A stretch of DNA of 64,000 nt from Salminus brasiliensis (taxonomy: Eukaryota; Chordata; Actinopteri; Characiformes; Bryconidae). The notes below the pieces were generated by a model. That model had not been told where the DNA came from and did no database searches. It was given only the letters and a program-made list of their open reading frames with translations. Of this stretch, positions 1 to 20,179 are shown in pieces (within the stretch, counting starts at the first letter, position 1; each line of letters begins with the position of its first letter). The DNA lies in NCBI RefSeq assembly GCF_030463535.1, contig NC_132878.1, positions 39,152,054-39,216,053 on the forward strand, read 5' to 3'. The position numbers and the translations under genes are program-made.

Positions 1-463
1 TCTCTCTAATAGCTCACACACTCAGCGTTAGACTGCCATCTACTGACAAAGACTTCAAAAGACAGGCAAAAAAGCTTTTTTTATTTCTAGTTTGCACTCC
101 TACAACCCTTTAATTTAGGACGTAAAGTGAATGTTGCGTTTGCAGAAGCAGATGACAGTGGACTGTGTTGAGAGCTTGCTCAGCCACCATTTTTGGATGT
201 GGAAGTGAAACTCTTTGAAGCATTCTGGTGTCTTGATCTCACTTAATCTCTTTTTTTCTTACCACAGTCAAAATGAACATTAACCAAGAATGTGTAATCT
301 TCTACATTTTTGAAACATTTAAAATGTATCTGTTGCCCAGAAAGTGAATACGATGTGTAGGCAAAAAAAAGCAAAAACAAAAAAGCCAAGCAGCAGTTAC
401 TTCTTGATTATGTACTATTATTAAATTACTTAATCTGGTTTGTGTGTGTGGGTGTATGTGCAG
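1..463 (+). other. SASH1: SASH1 intron, 3' part
   Basis: AT-rich noncoding sequence ending in a GT-rich stretch before the acceptor at 462-463. I see no further exon here. The preceding SLY-region exon must lie upstream of the window. Confidence 0.8.
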
Positions 464-9950
<9,487 letters not shown>

Positions 9951-11779
9951 CACGCACGAGGGCTCTTACGACCCTCATGTGAGCTGTGCTCAGCAATTAA
10001 TGAACAGCCATGGCCGAGAAACATGTCTGGTTCTGATGGAGAGCTGAGTGCTGGAGGACAAGGAAGGAACATGTGCAGAACTACAGTGTTCTAAGAACAC
10101 ATCCACCTTCATCTTCCAAGCTTTCCTTCTCTGATTTCATTGCCCTCATTTGCTGAGGTTTACCCAAAAGAACTGCATGGCTTCCATGAAGAGGGATCCG
10201 TCACCTTTTCCGATGAGGTCTTCTTAATTGCGGCCAGGAAAAGGGCTTTCCCATGACCTGGAAAGATTGCCTTTTATGCGACAGCACAACTTTTTTTTTT
10301 TTCTGGACGCTTTGAACTTTTGTAAGGATTTAAAGAAAAAGGACTGTCAATCGAACTTCCCCTTCTTTTTTCTTCATTTGATAAAATGCTTATTTTTAAG
10401 GTAAACAATTGTGTGCTCCTTTAAGCACAACAAGGCGATGTAGCCTGGCCAAAGGAATTTCACTGAATACAGGTTCAAATATGTTGATTGTTCATGTTCT
10501 CAAAGACATGGATATTGAAGGACACGTCTTTGGTCATTTATCGAATGCTCAAGCACAATGTCGACATGTTGGGATAGCTATTCCAACTCAGGATTACGCT
10601 TCCTTACGCAGGACAGTGGAGAGAGTATATTTGTATAGTTAATAACAAAGCCATTACATTAAAATGAAATATTCACTCATCTTCAGTGCCAAGTGGTTCA
10701 GATGTAACGATGCATTGGCTTTTTTTTTAATCTTCAGTTAGTTTGAGATAATGTTGTATACTCAATGCATTTAATTTTTCAATATCTAACACACATTACT
10801 CTGCATCTATCCTGGAAGATCAGCCTTTATTACTAAATCAATGACATATTCCTAAGTTAATTTAATGTTGCCTTACCACCATTTATGATGCAACTATTCA
10901 TACAAATGCTTATGACTATACTACTCACCTTCTGCAGTGGCATTTGTGATTGACGCAGTACAACAGCGATGTGTTGTTATATTTAATGTATTGTATATTT
11001 TCCGCAGTTGCGAGTGCTTCGACTGGGAACTTTTCAGCACTGTTTCAATGTTTAAAACCTCCAGGCTTCAGCCATGCAGAGCACACAGTCATAAACCCTC
11101 CACTTTTTTTTAGAATGGACTAAACTGACTCACACATAACAGTATATTAAGGCCAATCGGGTTTCTCCACACCCTGTGAGTCAACGTCCAAGTATTCGAT
11201 GGAAGCTGAGGGAAATGTATTTTGTAGCATATTTCTTTAAATAATCAAGCACAGTGTGTGTTTATATATATGTGTGTGAGTGAGGGAGTGAGTGGTATGT
11301 CTGTCTAAAACACAGATGTTGACACTCCTCCAGTCTGACCTCCTCTGTCTCTACATCAAGGCTCATGTTGGCTGTTGTCAGTTCTGCTCGGTAGAGCTCA
11401 AGAACAGATGCCTGTTCTGTCTCTTTGTGGAGTCGTACAGAATTTCCTGCTAGCTGACAATGCCGTGTGTGTGTGACAACACAGTCTAGACATGTGCCGA
11501 TATAAAATCTTTATCTTTTGTTAGGGTTTACAGTATTACTTTACTGTATTGTAGAAAAACACCACATGTATGATACATACATGCAGTGTCCTGAATGTCA
11601 CTTTTAATAGCAATAATGGCATGAAGTGCCCTGATGGTATTTTATGTAATGGCACAGCTCTCATCCTTTTCTGGAATTCTGTTTTCCCAACAATTTTAAT
11701 GGGAATCATGTCGTTTCTCCTGCATTACTTTGTTTGAGCTGGGGGTTTGACCCGTGGTAGTCTAGAGAGCACATCAAAT

Positions 11780-11960
11780 AAAAGGTGCTTCAAATGGTTC
11801 TTTGAGTGATGCCATAGTAGAACCACTTAGGGTTTCATAAGGAGTCATGTTGCAATAGACATATGCGAATGTAAGGGACCTTGCATCAAGCAACCCTTTA
11901 AGAAGTTGTTTACACTCAAACATCTCATGGTTCTTTATGGTTCTCAAACATGGTTCCATT
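11780..11960. mobile_element. Possible MITE in SASH1 3' UTR (GGTTCTTT family)
   Basis: It contains repeated and inverted GGTTCT/AGAACC words (AAATGGTTCTTTGAG near the left end, CATGGTTCTTTATGG and AACATGGTTCCATTTG near the right end). These are typical of teleost hairpin MITEs; a shorter hairpin of similar style is at 52670-52771. The boundaries are uncertain. Confidence 0.4.
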
Positions 11961-13366
11961 TGAAGCTCTTGTAAGTGTATAAAAGGACAGCACTGGAACC
12001 TTTATTGTGAGCTGAGAAGGTGCTCGATCCTGTTATGCACTTACATGGCCGTACAAACATCAGCTAAAGCACTGGATCACCAGATCTTATCTGAAGCTGC
12101 TGCTTGTTTGACTACCAGTGAATGTCAGCTATCACGACATACTTCATTATTGAATATCGGCACATGACTAGTACAGATCTTCAATTGATTTAATGGGGAA
12201 ACAGTTGTACTGTGTGTGTGAGACGGATAGAGAGAGTGCATGTTTCACACTCACAACAAGCAGGCATTACTTTAATTCTGAGACACACATCTGGCTGGGG
12301 GAGGAGGGGTTTATCAGCCCTATCAGCACATGGCATATTTTTACTGATATTACGCCAGATGGCAGAAGGTGCTGCATTCGATTGTGCATCAAATCTCGCT
12401 GGTTTACAAAAGAAAGCCAGAGCTGTTGCTGACTGTGTGACTTCCTAGATCTGAACTCATAAAGAAGGCTGAACAGGTTTGCTTTAGGACTGAAATGATA
12501 TGCCGATCATTTAACTGTGAGTTTGCAAAGTTTTTCACACACACTGTGGCACCTTTTATTGGGAGCCGTTTTTGCTCCATGTGAGGTTTTGTATCTGTGG
12601 CAGCACAACTTCCAGTAGGCCCACCGTGGCACTCAAACTCAAATGAAATGTCTTAAATGGCGGCAGAAAATCAGGAGATCTTTCCTCAAAGTGGATGCCT
12701 TTATTAAAAAAAAACTCAATCAGAAGGGTGGGGGGCATCTCTGGGATTTTGTGGAGTTTTACAAAATGTAAATATACGTTTCATAAAATGTTACTGTAAA
12801 AATGCACTTTATAGAGACAGACAAATGATGGACTTTTCTTTTGGAAAATCCATTATTTCTGATTGGCTAAATATCTGAAGTTCACAGACGGGCAGTTATC
12901 ATGTACTTTCTGGAGGGGTGAAGAGGACTGCGCCTCTCCCTGAGCTGGGTGGTTCTTCCCTGGGAATTCCTGGTTATGTCACTGCTCATTAATTAAAGAA
13001 TTAACTTTCCAAGCTAATTACTTATCAGAATCATCTTAAAATTCGCATTTCCTAAAATCAAAATGAATTCTAATTACATATATGAAATGGTGGGCAGGCG
13101 TTGCACATTCTGTATATGTAATTGATATTTAAATAACTTATTTTTTGCTTTTCATATCAAACTGTAATTATTAGCTGTACTATATAAAAGAAATGGCAAT
13201 ACTCTTTTGCATATTGCTTTAGCTGGTGTCCTGCTACAGTACCTATTGTAAAATATATGTGTACAAATGATTTTATCTGGTTTCAACTAGCTAATGATTG
13301 TCTATAAAGATTTTGCTTGTGTATTGAAAAAAAAAAGGTCTAAAATTATTTGTCATTCTGAAGCGT

Positions 13367-13372
13367 AATAAA
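13367..13372 (+). promoter_or_regulatory. SASH1: SASH1 distal polyadenylation signal
   Basis: A canonical AATAAA followed about 23 nt later by a TGTGTGTGTGTTTTG stretch (from about 13395), a good GU/U-rich downstream element. This is the best candidate for the main SASH1 cleavage site. Confidence 0.7.
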
Positions 13373-14099
13373 CGAAATCCTTTGCCTCGGAGGCATGTGT
13401 GTGTGTGTTTTGACTGAATCTTGACTGTCGACATAATCACTGGTCTGGGGGATAAAGCTCACTCATATGAAGTAGATCAGAAGTAGAGCAGATGCCTCAA
13501 ATAGGCTAATGTGGACCGATAAACTATTGCAAACTTTAGCAGACTGGAAAACTCACAGACCAATTGCATGGTGAAGATCACACATGACTACTTAACCAGT
13601 CAGATCTGTTAATTATGATAAGCGACTCAAGTGAATAACAAACATATAAGGAAGAGATGAGAACTTCACATTGCGGCTCTAAAGAAAGAAAAGTGGAGTG
13701 TGAAAATCAAGCTCTTAATAAAGGTTGGACAGGCTGGTAAATGATTATTCTAATTCTAATAATAAATATTGATACTTTGTCCAGTTCAGTGTAAAACTGA
13801 CAATATGTACTGCTGAAAGACCTGAAAGTACCTGTAATCTAATTTCACTACTAGGCCACTTCAATATACACACAGGATCTGGCACTGAATGAAAATACAA
13901 GTTAGACATTATGATGTTCTGGACATTGGCTTGAGGAAAACCCATAATTAAGAGTGTCATCTTTAAATAATGTGATATGCTATTGACTAGATATCCATAC
14001 ATTTATCAATTGATTTGTTATTGGAACCAAATTGAATGATATTGGGGTTAAAATGGTAAAACATCACATTGTAAGTTAGAATATGTTACATCTCAAAGG

Positions 14100-14900
14100 T
14101 GTCCTGTTGGATTCCAATCAAATGACTGGGAAGAAAAGCCTCTGAGAAACACTGGAACTCATTATCATGTTCATGAGACTTTTTTTGCTTTGAGACATGG
14201 TGCAGGAAGCAGTCATTAGAAGATTGGAAGGTTTGGTCATGAAGGGATGCACATGGTCACCAACAATACTGTCCTTGTGACAAGCGATGATTGATTGATA
14301 TTAATGGGCCCAAAGTGTTCAATAAAAACATCCATGGACACAACATCATGCTGTTGGTGCCTACCATCTGTGTGCAGCACCAGGTTTGTCAGACAAGCAT
14401 ACATTTCTCCTGTCTTGAACTGCCCAGGTTTGGTGAGCCTGTGTCCACTGTAGCCTCTGCCTTCTGTTCTTGATTGTTCTTGAATAGTGTCCTATTCACC
14501 TACATGTGAAAATCCTGATCACTATATAGAGCATTATTATAGGGAACAGTTTATAGTGACGAATCCCACAAGGTAGTGAACAATTTTGGACAGCCTGTTG
14601 TGTGTGTGAGCTCATATTCATTTCTCCCAGTCCATTTATTGTACATAGTTCGTACACTACATATTATAGTGCATTGTGGGATTGTTAAAGTGCACCATAT
14701 AGTGAATAGGGCACGGTTTTGGACACAGCTATGGTCTTCTGCTGTTGTAGCTCATCAGCCTCAAAGTTTGACATGTGGACTATTGGGAGACACTTTTCTG
14801 CTCAGCACAATCGTAGGGTTATCTGAATCACTGCAGCCAGCCAGTCCGTTCAGTCTCCATTTACCTCTCAACAAGGCATTTGATGTTTGATGTAAACACT
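14100..14900 (-). pseudogene. Decayed Tc1-like transposase, interrupted by a MITE
   Basis: Read on the minus strand, 14120-14480 and 14732-14885 resemble a teleost Tc1-like transposase coding region (for example the plus-strand segments AATGGGCCCAAAGTGT, TTTGGTGAGCCTGTGT and TCTTCTGCTGTTGTAGCTCA). Many stops and frameshifts are present. The two parts are separated by a MITE at about 14486-14731. The family call is from memory of the piscine consensus, not from a search. Confidence 0.6.
14486..14731. mobile_element. MITE nested in Tc1-like relic
   Basis: Inverted segments GTGTCCTATTCAC (14487-14499) and GTGAATAGGGCAC (14702-14714), plus AATCCCACA / TGTGGGATT internally. The right end GGACACAGC matches the MITE at 5371-5580. 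It splits the surrounding transposase relic. Confidence 0.5.
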
Positions 14901-15730
14901 TCCTGGTGCATTGCATGGCTGCCACGATTGGCTGATTTGATAATGAATGTGTAAATGAGTAGGAGTGTGGATCTTTCTAGGAAACTTGGTTGGTGAGTGT
15001 ATATTGTATATTGTTTACATAAACTGATATATACAACATCAGGTGGAAGTTTGAGGTGGCTGAACTCTGGTGTCCTCAAGTTGATTAACTCAAAAGCAGC
15101 TGTGTAAAAAGATTACAACAAAAGCATCTGTAAGATTGTAAGAAACTTACAGGAACTGTCTTGAGGGACGATTTTTTTGACCTGGACACAGGTCAATTTT
15201 TATGACCTGGTTATTTCACACTTTACAAGAACTGCAGACAGACAAATGTGCCTTTTTGCCAAGGTGGGCGACTGGTGGAAAATGCCTTATTTTCAGCTGC
15301 TTTAAATTTAGACTTTAATTCAGGTCGTATAGTGTGACCTCCGTGAAATAACAGACATTATATTGTATTGTGGGATTTGATTAAGGCACTGGAAGGGAAG
15401 TGCATATGAATAGGCTGGTCTTAGTCCAGGTTTCTACTGATCTTATTACACAAAAGTGAACGATTGCTGTCACAGGTCACAACATCAGCTTCAAAATATA
15501 ATACACAACGCTAGTTAAGCCAATGTGCACACAAACCTTAAAACAGGCCAAGCGTTACTCCTATTGTTATCCTTATAACAAATGTAAGGGTCATGGATGC
15601 TCCATTCTCACTGACATCATCAATGGAACTTGAAGAATCTACTATCTGCTGATTTCTGGGACTCCTTCAGAGGTCTTGTAAAATCCATGCCTCCATGGGG
15701 TCAAACCTTGAAAAAGCAGCAGTGGCCAAA

Positions 15731-16030
15731 TACACTATATGTCTCAATGTTTGTGGACACCCCTTTTAATACATGCATTGAGCTACTAGAAGGTGCAGCC
15801 ATTGCTGACAGAGACATCTAGTCCTAGTGGGGAAGTACTGCCAATAAAATAGGACTCAGATACATATACATATGAACATATTGGCACCATGATTATTGCC
15901 AGGCTCCAAAATCTAGTAGAAAGCCTTCCCTGGACAACAAAAGCAGGATAGATTCTTTAGATTTTCAAAGAAGACCCTTCAGATGAAGCAATGAATGAGC
16001 AGGTGTCTTAATACTTTTGTCTAGATACAC
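15731..16030. mobile_element. Short Tc1/mariner-type non-autonomous element, copy 1
   Basis: The left end reads TATATGTCTCAATGTTTGTG followed by GACACC. The right end reads GGTGTCTTAATACTTTTGTC followed by TAGATA, an imperfect terminal inverted repeat. The internal CTAGTAGAAAGCCTTCCCTG and TTGGCACCATG words are shared with copies at 22135 and 35305. It has no coding capacity. Confidence 0.65.
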
Positions 16031-16307
16031 CATCCTAAATGTGGTCAGTAATACCTACCATTACAATACATCTGAGAGTTACATATTCAGAATGTTGATA
16101 CCTATATACATACCCAGTTAGGCCTATGACTTAACCCTAATGTAATTGTGTGCTTTCCCTACAACTGTGTGCAGTTTTACCTAATATATTCAAAAACAGC
16201 GTGCCTTGCTTTAAAAAATCAAATATGATTAAGACAATAAATGTTTACAGTATATTGTCAAATACATATTTGCTAACTGATCATACTGGAAAATTAGACT
16301 TGAGACT

Positions 16308-16377
16308 TGAGACTGAGACTGTCAGAATGGGACTGAGACTGTCAGAATGAGACTGAGACTGTCAGAATGAGACTGTT
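16308..16377 (+). repeat. Short tandem repeat, about 21-bp unit
   Basis: About three copies of GACTGAGACTGTCAGAATG-type units in tandem. Confidence 0.8.
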
Positions 16378-16917
16378 CAGCTCAGTCAGTCATTTGTTGA
16401 GTATGCTTTAAGCGGACAAATATTCTCCTACAAATGTAAAAAGTATTGTTGAGATGAGTTGTTAAGATGTATTCTGAGTCTACTCATTCAAAATGTAAGT
16501 TGGACTGAACGCAAGTACTCGCTTCCGTGATGCCACTGTGGTTTCTCCTTCAGAAGACTGCTGTTGCGGGTCCATAGTGTGTTTTGGAGACAAAAGAAGG
16601 GTCTTTAAAAACGTGTCAGAAATGGCAAGTGTGGCATGAGAGTGTGAGATTACAGCTAACTGAATGTGTCACACAAACAATGTGAAAGAGTTTGCAGCCC
16701 TGTCTTGCATTTTGCCCCTCTACATCAACTGACACGACAAGAGGAATTCACCTTACTCTCTTTCTCTCACCTGGAAACCACCAACAAAAGTAGCGTCCAT
16801 GATGAAGGCAACCATCATACTGCCATATTGTAAAAATATGTATTTTTTGTGTAAAGTTCTACAACTTATTTTTTAATATAATAAGAAGTTATTTACACAT
16901 CTGAAATACCCACACAG

Positions 16918-17055
16918 ACTATATATATATGGACACCCGTTCTAATCAATGCAATCAGCTTCTTTGAGTTGCACCCATTGCTGACACAGATGTCAGGTGT
17001 AGGCTAGAGGGGTGTCAAGAAGCCATCATTGTTTTGTGGGACTCAGTTTGGCTAA
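16918..17055. mobile_element. Short Tc1/mariner-type element, truncated copy 2
   Basis: It contains TATATGGACACCCGTTCTAA, CCCATTGCTGACACAGATGT and GGCTAGAGGGGTGT, matching the left and middle parts of the family seen at 15731 and 22135. The right half is missing. Confidence 0.55.
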
Positions 17056-18149
17056 CGTTCTCCTGATGTTAGAGCTCTATTATATAACATTTCTCGACAT
17101 TTCATCGAAAACATATTAAAGTGTATGATATATACTGTGTATACTCATTAATATACTCAAGTTGTTTAGTGTGAACTGTGTACTGTAATTCTGCATGGTA
17201 CAGAAACAGGACATAGTTGAAGGCTTACCAGAAAGCACATGCACATACACACCAGTACACAAAAGAACAAGTATGGACACTTGGGACAAGCCAATGATTT
17301 AGTTAAAGCTGTGTGGGAGAAACAAACCACATCAGCTTTGAGAATAGTGAGGGTACTGCTTATGCAGCCGTTCCCCTATATAGGCACCTCCCAGTTTACA
17401 CCACAGAGCAGAGAAATGTGACGAAACATGTTTCATTTACTGGTTATTGGAACGCCTCTTATACTATGTACGTGTATATTGTGTTCCCACAAGAGCAAGA
17501 AACATTTATCAGATAGAAAACACAGATCTAGGCTTTCTGGGGCCTTTACCCCCTTAAACACACGTCTGTACTACTTCCCTTATGGTCTCAATTAAGAGGG
17601 TCACACTCCACAGTGTCTGGAGAAGCTCAGAGCAAAGCAAAGCAGGTTACTGTAAATGAGCACTTATGCATATCTGAATAGCTAAAGTTTACTATGCTAG
17701 GCTACTGTTGCTAACAAACACTGCACTGTTAAAAACACCATAACCTCAGCACTTCGGTGCAGTTTGAAAGCTGAACAGTGCTACAAATCAGGAAGTTATG
17801 CAGATCACAATGATAGTCAATTTTAGCTGAAATATGCAAATAAGGTCTATTCATGTTGTTTTACCAGCAGCGTTGATTTTATGATTACATTCAAAACTAA
17901 TTATGAGCTTGGCATGAATTTACTATGTTTTATTATTGAGTCAACAAGACTGTAAACTGTAAACTGTGTGAAATCTACGCTGATTACAATCTAACATTAT
18001 GACCTAGTGATTAGCTTGTGCCCTCTGGTTGCACGCACACCCCCAGTAATGTCTGTAAACAGGATGCCCGTCTATTTGTGACCTACATTTCATTTCATTT
18101 TTACTGTAGATTACAATTTTGGGACGAGTTAGGGGCGCTGCCAGGGATA

Positions 18150-18383
18150 TTGGTGGTTGTTGGCGTGGTGCAACAGATAACACCACCACCTGCCACTGAG
18201 TTACAACAACACCATGTGGGAGACCAGGGTTTGATTCCTGGTCTGGGTGACTATGCTGCGCTACCCCAATAAGAGTCCTTGGGCAAGACTCCTAACACTA
18301 CATTGGCCCACCTCTGTAATACCAGTAACCTTGTAAGTCGCTCTGGATAAGAGTGTCAGCTAAATGCCATAAATGTAAATGTG
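18150..18383 (+). mobile_element. tRNA-derived SINE with L2-type LINE tail
   Basis: It has a B-box-like GGTTTGATTCCTG (about 18229), TTGGGCAAGACTCCTAACAC, and a 3' tail GTAAGTCGCTCTGGATAAGA...GCTAAATGCCATAAATG ending in (AAATGT)n. The tail is nearly identical to the end of the LINE fragment at 31215-31680, which suggests mobilisation by that LINE. Confidence 0.7.
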
Positions 18384-18677
18384 AATATTGATCCCCATGA
18401 AAACTGGGCCCCCCACCCCACTGCCAGAGGTCACGCCACCCCTGAAGCGTAACATCATGACGGAGTGGAATTCACTATTTGATGTAAGATTGATGCCCTC
18501 TATAAAAAATGATTTTTTTATTTTATTGTAAAGATTTTTTTATTAATAATAACAATAATACTAATAATAATAATTCCCACTGAGCCCCTCAATTACTTAA
18601 TATTGAAATTAATAAAAAAATCTTCTAGTACATTTTAGACCCCTGTCCTCAGGCCCTTACAATCGTCCTACCCAACC

Positions 18678-18705
18678 GCCCCCCCACCCACCCCACCCCA
18701 CCCTC
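18678..18705 (-). promoter_or_regulatory. C-rich tract, G-quadruplex-prone on minus strand
   Basis: The minus strand carries consecutive runs of 3-7 G separated by single bases (GGGTGGGGTGGGGTGGGTGG followed by more G). This fits the G3+N1-7 pattern about 0.6 kb upstream of the UST start codon. Confidence 0.6.
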
Positions 18706-18976
18706 CAGTCAGTCCTCAGATACCACATTTTTTTTTAATCTACTCTGTATGGTTATGGTTCTGCTTTCTGCTTGAGAGGGCTCAAGTCCTTTTCAAGAAA
18801 CATTACACTGTTCATCCACGTGGTGGCGCGGCAGAGCGAAGCTTCCTGCTCGTGCAGGGCCCGTCCTCCATCCTCCATCTGAACTTTTCCTCCACGGCGC
18901 TCAGTAATCTGACACCAGCGCGGAGCCCACACAGCTTAGACAGAGGATGGGTCCCCCGCTCCAGTCCCGAACATAG

Positions 18977-18977
<1 letters not shown>

Positions 18978-19007
<30 letters not shown>
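18978..19007 (+). repeat. (GA)n microsatellite
   Basis: About 30 bp of GA dinucleotides in the UST promoter/leader. A second, longer tract follows at 19045. Confidence 0.95.
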
Positions 19008-19010
<3 letters not shown>

Positions 19011-19043
19011 CAGAAAGAAAGCGAGGGACAGTTAAAGTGTGTG

Positions 19044-19044
<1 letters not shown>

Positions 19045-19083
<39 letters not shown>
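19045..19083 (+). repeat. (GA)n microsatellite
   Basis: About 39 bp of GA dinucleotides, roughly 190 bp upstream of the UST start codon. Confidence 0.95.
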
Positions 19084-19085
<2 letters not shown>

Positions 19086-19233
19086 AAGGGAGAGAGACGC
19101 AGGGGGAGAACGTGTGAGTAAGAAAGGCAGAGAAGGACTAGAGTTCGCCTGGTTGCCTTTACCGTTCAGCTGGACTTCAGCTGGTCAACGCTTGTGTGAA
19201 TGCTGGGCCACAGCTGGTCCCCTCGCGCTGCTG

Positions 19234-19278
19234 ATGGCTGAGACAAGCTGTGGACGCTTCCATGTGGTGAGAGGATGA
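19234..19278 (+). CDS. Upstream ORF overlapping the UST start (ATGA)
   Basis: ATG at 19234 opens a 14-codon frame, MAETSCGRFHVVRG. Its TGA (19276-19278) overlaps the UST ATG (19275-19277) in the sequence ATGA, an arrangement compatible with termination-reinitiation. Translation is hypothetical. Confidence 0.35.
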   Translation: MAETSCGRFHVVRG

Positions 19279-19509
19279 AGGGCCTGGGCAGCAGCTGCAG
19301 CTCCAGCGCCAGAGCGGCCGCGGAGACTCCCGAAGCGTGCCGGGAGCGCAGGGGCGGTAAAGGCGCGCTGTGGTCGGCGTGGCCGCGCTGCGCCCCGCGA
19401 GACCTGGCGTTCTGCATGGCCGCGCTGCTGCTCTTCTGCCTCGGCTCGCTCTTCATCCAGCTCAACGGAGGACCCCCCAAAGTCCTGCTGGAGCTCCGCA
19501 ACTATCTCG
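19275..19509 (+). CDS. UST: UST (uronyl 2-O-sulfotransferase), coding exon 1
   Basis: UST transfers sulfate from PAPS to the 2-O position of uronic acid, mainly iduronate in dermatan/chondroitin sulfate, in the Golgi. The exon encodes residues 1-78 plus one base of codon 79, with donor GTAGGA at 19510. Residues 1-43 form a basic, low-complexity cytoplasmic tail. About 44-64 (DLAFCMAALLLFCLGSLF...) is the signal-anchor of a type II membrane protein. Residues 65-78 (GGPPKVLLELRNYL) begin the luminal stem. The FCMA-LL-FCLGSL and GGPP--LL-LR-YLG pattern matches vertebrate UST as I recall it. The start is chosen as the first long in-frame ATG, and the in-frame ATG at 19200 is closed by TGA at 19239. 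The catalytic exons lie beyond the right edge. Position just downstream of SASH1, same strand, matches human. Confidence 0.9.
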
Positions 19510-20179
19510 GTAGGACCCCCCCGCACCCCCCCTCCCCCCGCACCCTTCCCTCTCTCCTGCTCTGTCAGCGTGCTGCGAGGACTTGTGTGCTTCAACAAGT
19601 CACGGCAAGTTTCTCCCCTTTCCTTCCTCAGCTTAACGCAGCCCGGAGAGTGACGCCTGGCTCCTTTGGGCATTCCCAAGAAGAGCATGTGCGTCTCTTT
19701 AGTTTGTGTCTAATGTAAGTCTACTGGTGGAGCAGAATCTAGCTGAGGAGTCATGAGGAATGAGGGGTGTTTATTGTCAGTGCCCTCTGCTGCTGCTCCG
19801 CATGCTCGACCCCAAGCCCAGAGCTGGAAGTGTGCGAGGGAAGGCTCGACACGTCAGCGCAGCTGGATATGTGTGGGCTGATAAGACATGCAGGCACACA
19901 GGAGTCTGCACAGTCTGAGAGATTCAACAGGTGCCTGCCGCTGACCTTTGTTTGTGCCAATAAACACACTCACACTCGCTGACACTATACAGGCTGTGGC
20001 TTTAACAACTGGTGTTTGTGCAGGGCTGACAGCTGTCCATGTGGGGCTCAGTGTGCTAGTCTCCGCTCCTGTGCTCTCCTCTGTTGGGATTTTCAGAGAC
20101 GGTCAGGGTTAGAACAGACTGTAGGGCAGGTTCAGGAATTATATTACAACATGGACTACAGGGAATAATACTTTACACA

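Larger units (their letters stand above)
9951..13395 (+). other. SASH1: SASH1 3' untranslated region
   Basis: About 3.4 kb after the stop codon without coding potential, ending at AATAAA 13367-13372 followed by a GT-rich downstream element. A long 3' UTR is typical of vertebrate SASH1. An internal AATAAA at about 11777 could serve as a proximal site, and it sits beside a repeat-like segment (11780-11960). The end coordinate is inferred from the signal, not from transcript data. Confidence 0.75.
13396..18650. other. SASH1-UST intergenic region
   Basis: No coding exon is recognised. It holds a decayed Tc1-like transposon with a nested MITE (14100-14900), two copies of a short Tc1-type element (15731-16030 and 16918-17055), a small 21-bp tandem repeat (16308-16377), a SINE (18150-18383) and AT-rich simple sequence near 18520-18620. 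Confidence 0.7.
18800..19274 (+). promoter_or_regulatory. UST: UST promoter / 5' leader, CpG-rich
   Basis: Composition shifts from AT-rich flank to GC- and CpG-rich sequence around 18820 and stays so past exon 1 to about 19560, as in vertebrate CpG-island promoters. No TATA box is obvious. Two (GA)n tracts (18978-19007, 19045-19083) lie in it. Three short upstream ORFs precede the start codon: 19200-19241, 19234-19278 and 19262-19270. The transcription start cannot be fixed from sequence, so which of these are transcribed is unknown. Confidence 0.6.

Noticed and set aside
10409..10642. 77-codon open frame in the SASH1 3' UTR
   Set aside because: No recognisable domain, lies after the stop codon in the same transcript, and its length is unremarkable for 3.4 kb of UTR.
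18852..19121. Plus-strand open frame rich in Arg-Glu repeats
   Set aside because: Produced by the two (GA)n tracts in the UST leader; no homology.
19185..19688. Long minus-strand open frame of 167 codons opposite UST exon 1
   Set aside because: Antisense shadow in GC-rich DNA, where stop codons are rare. The plus strand has the recognisable UST anchor and donor.
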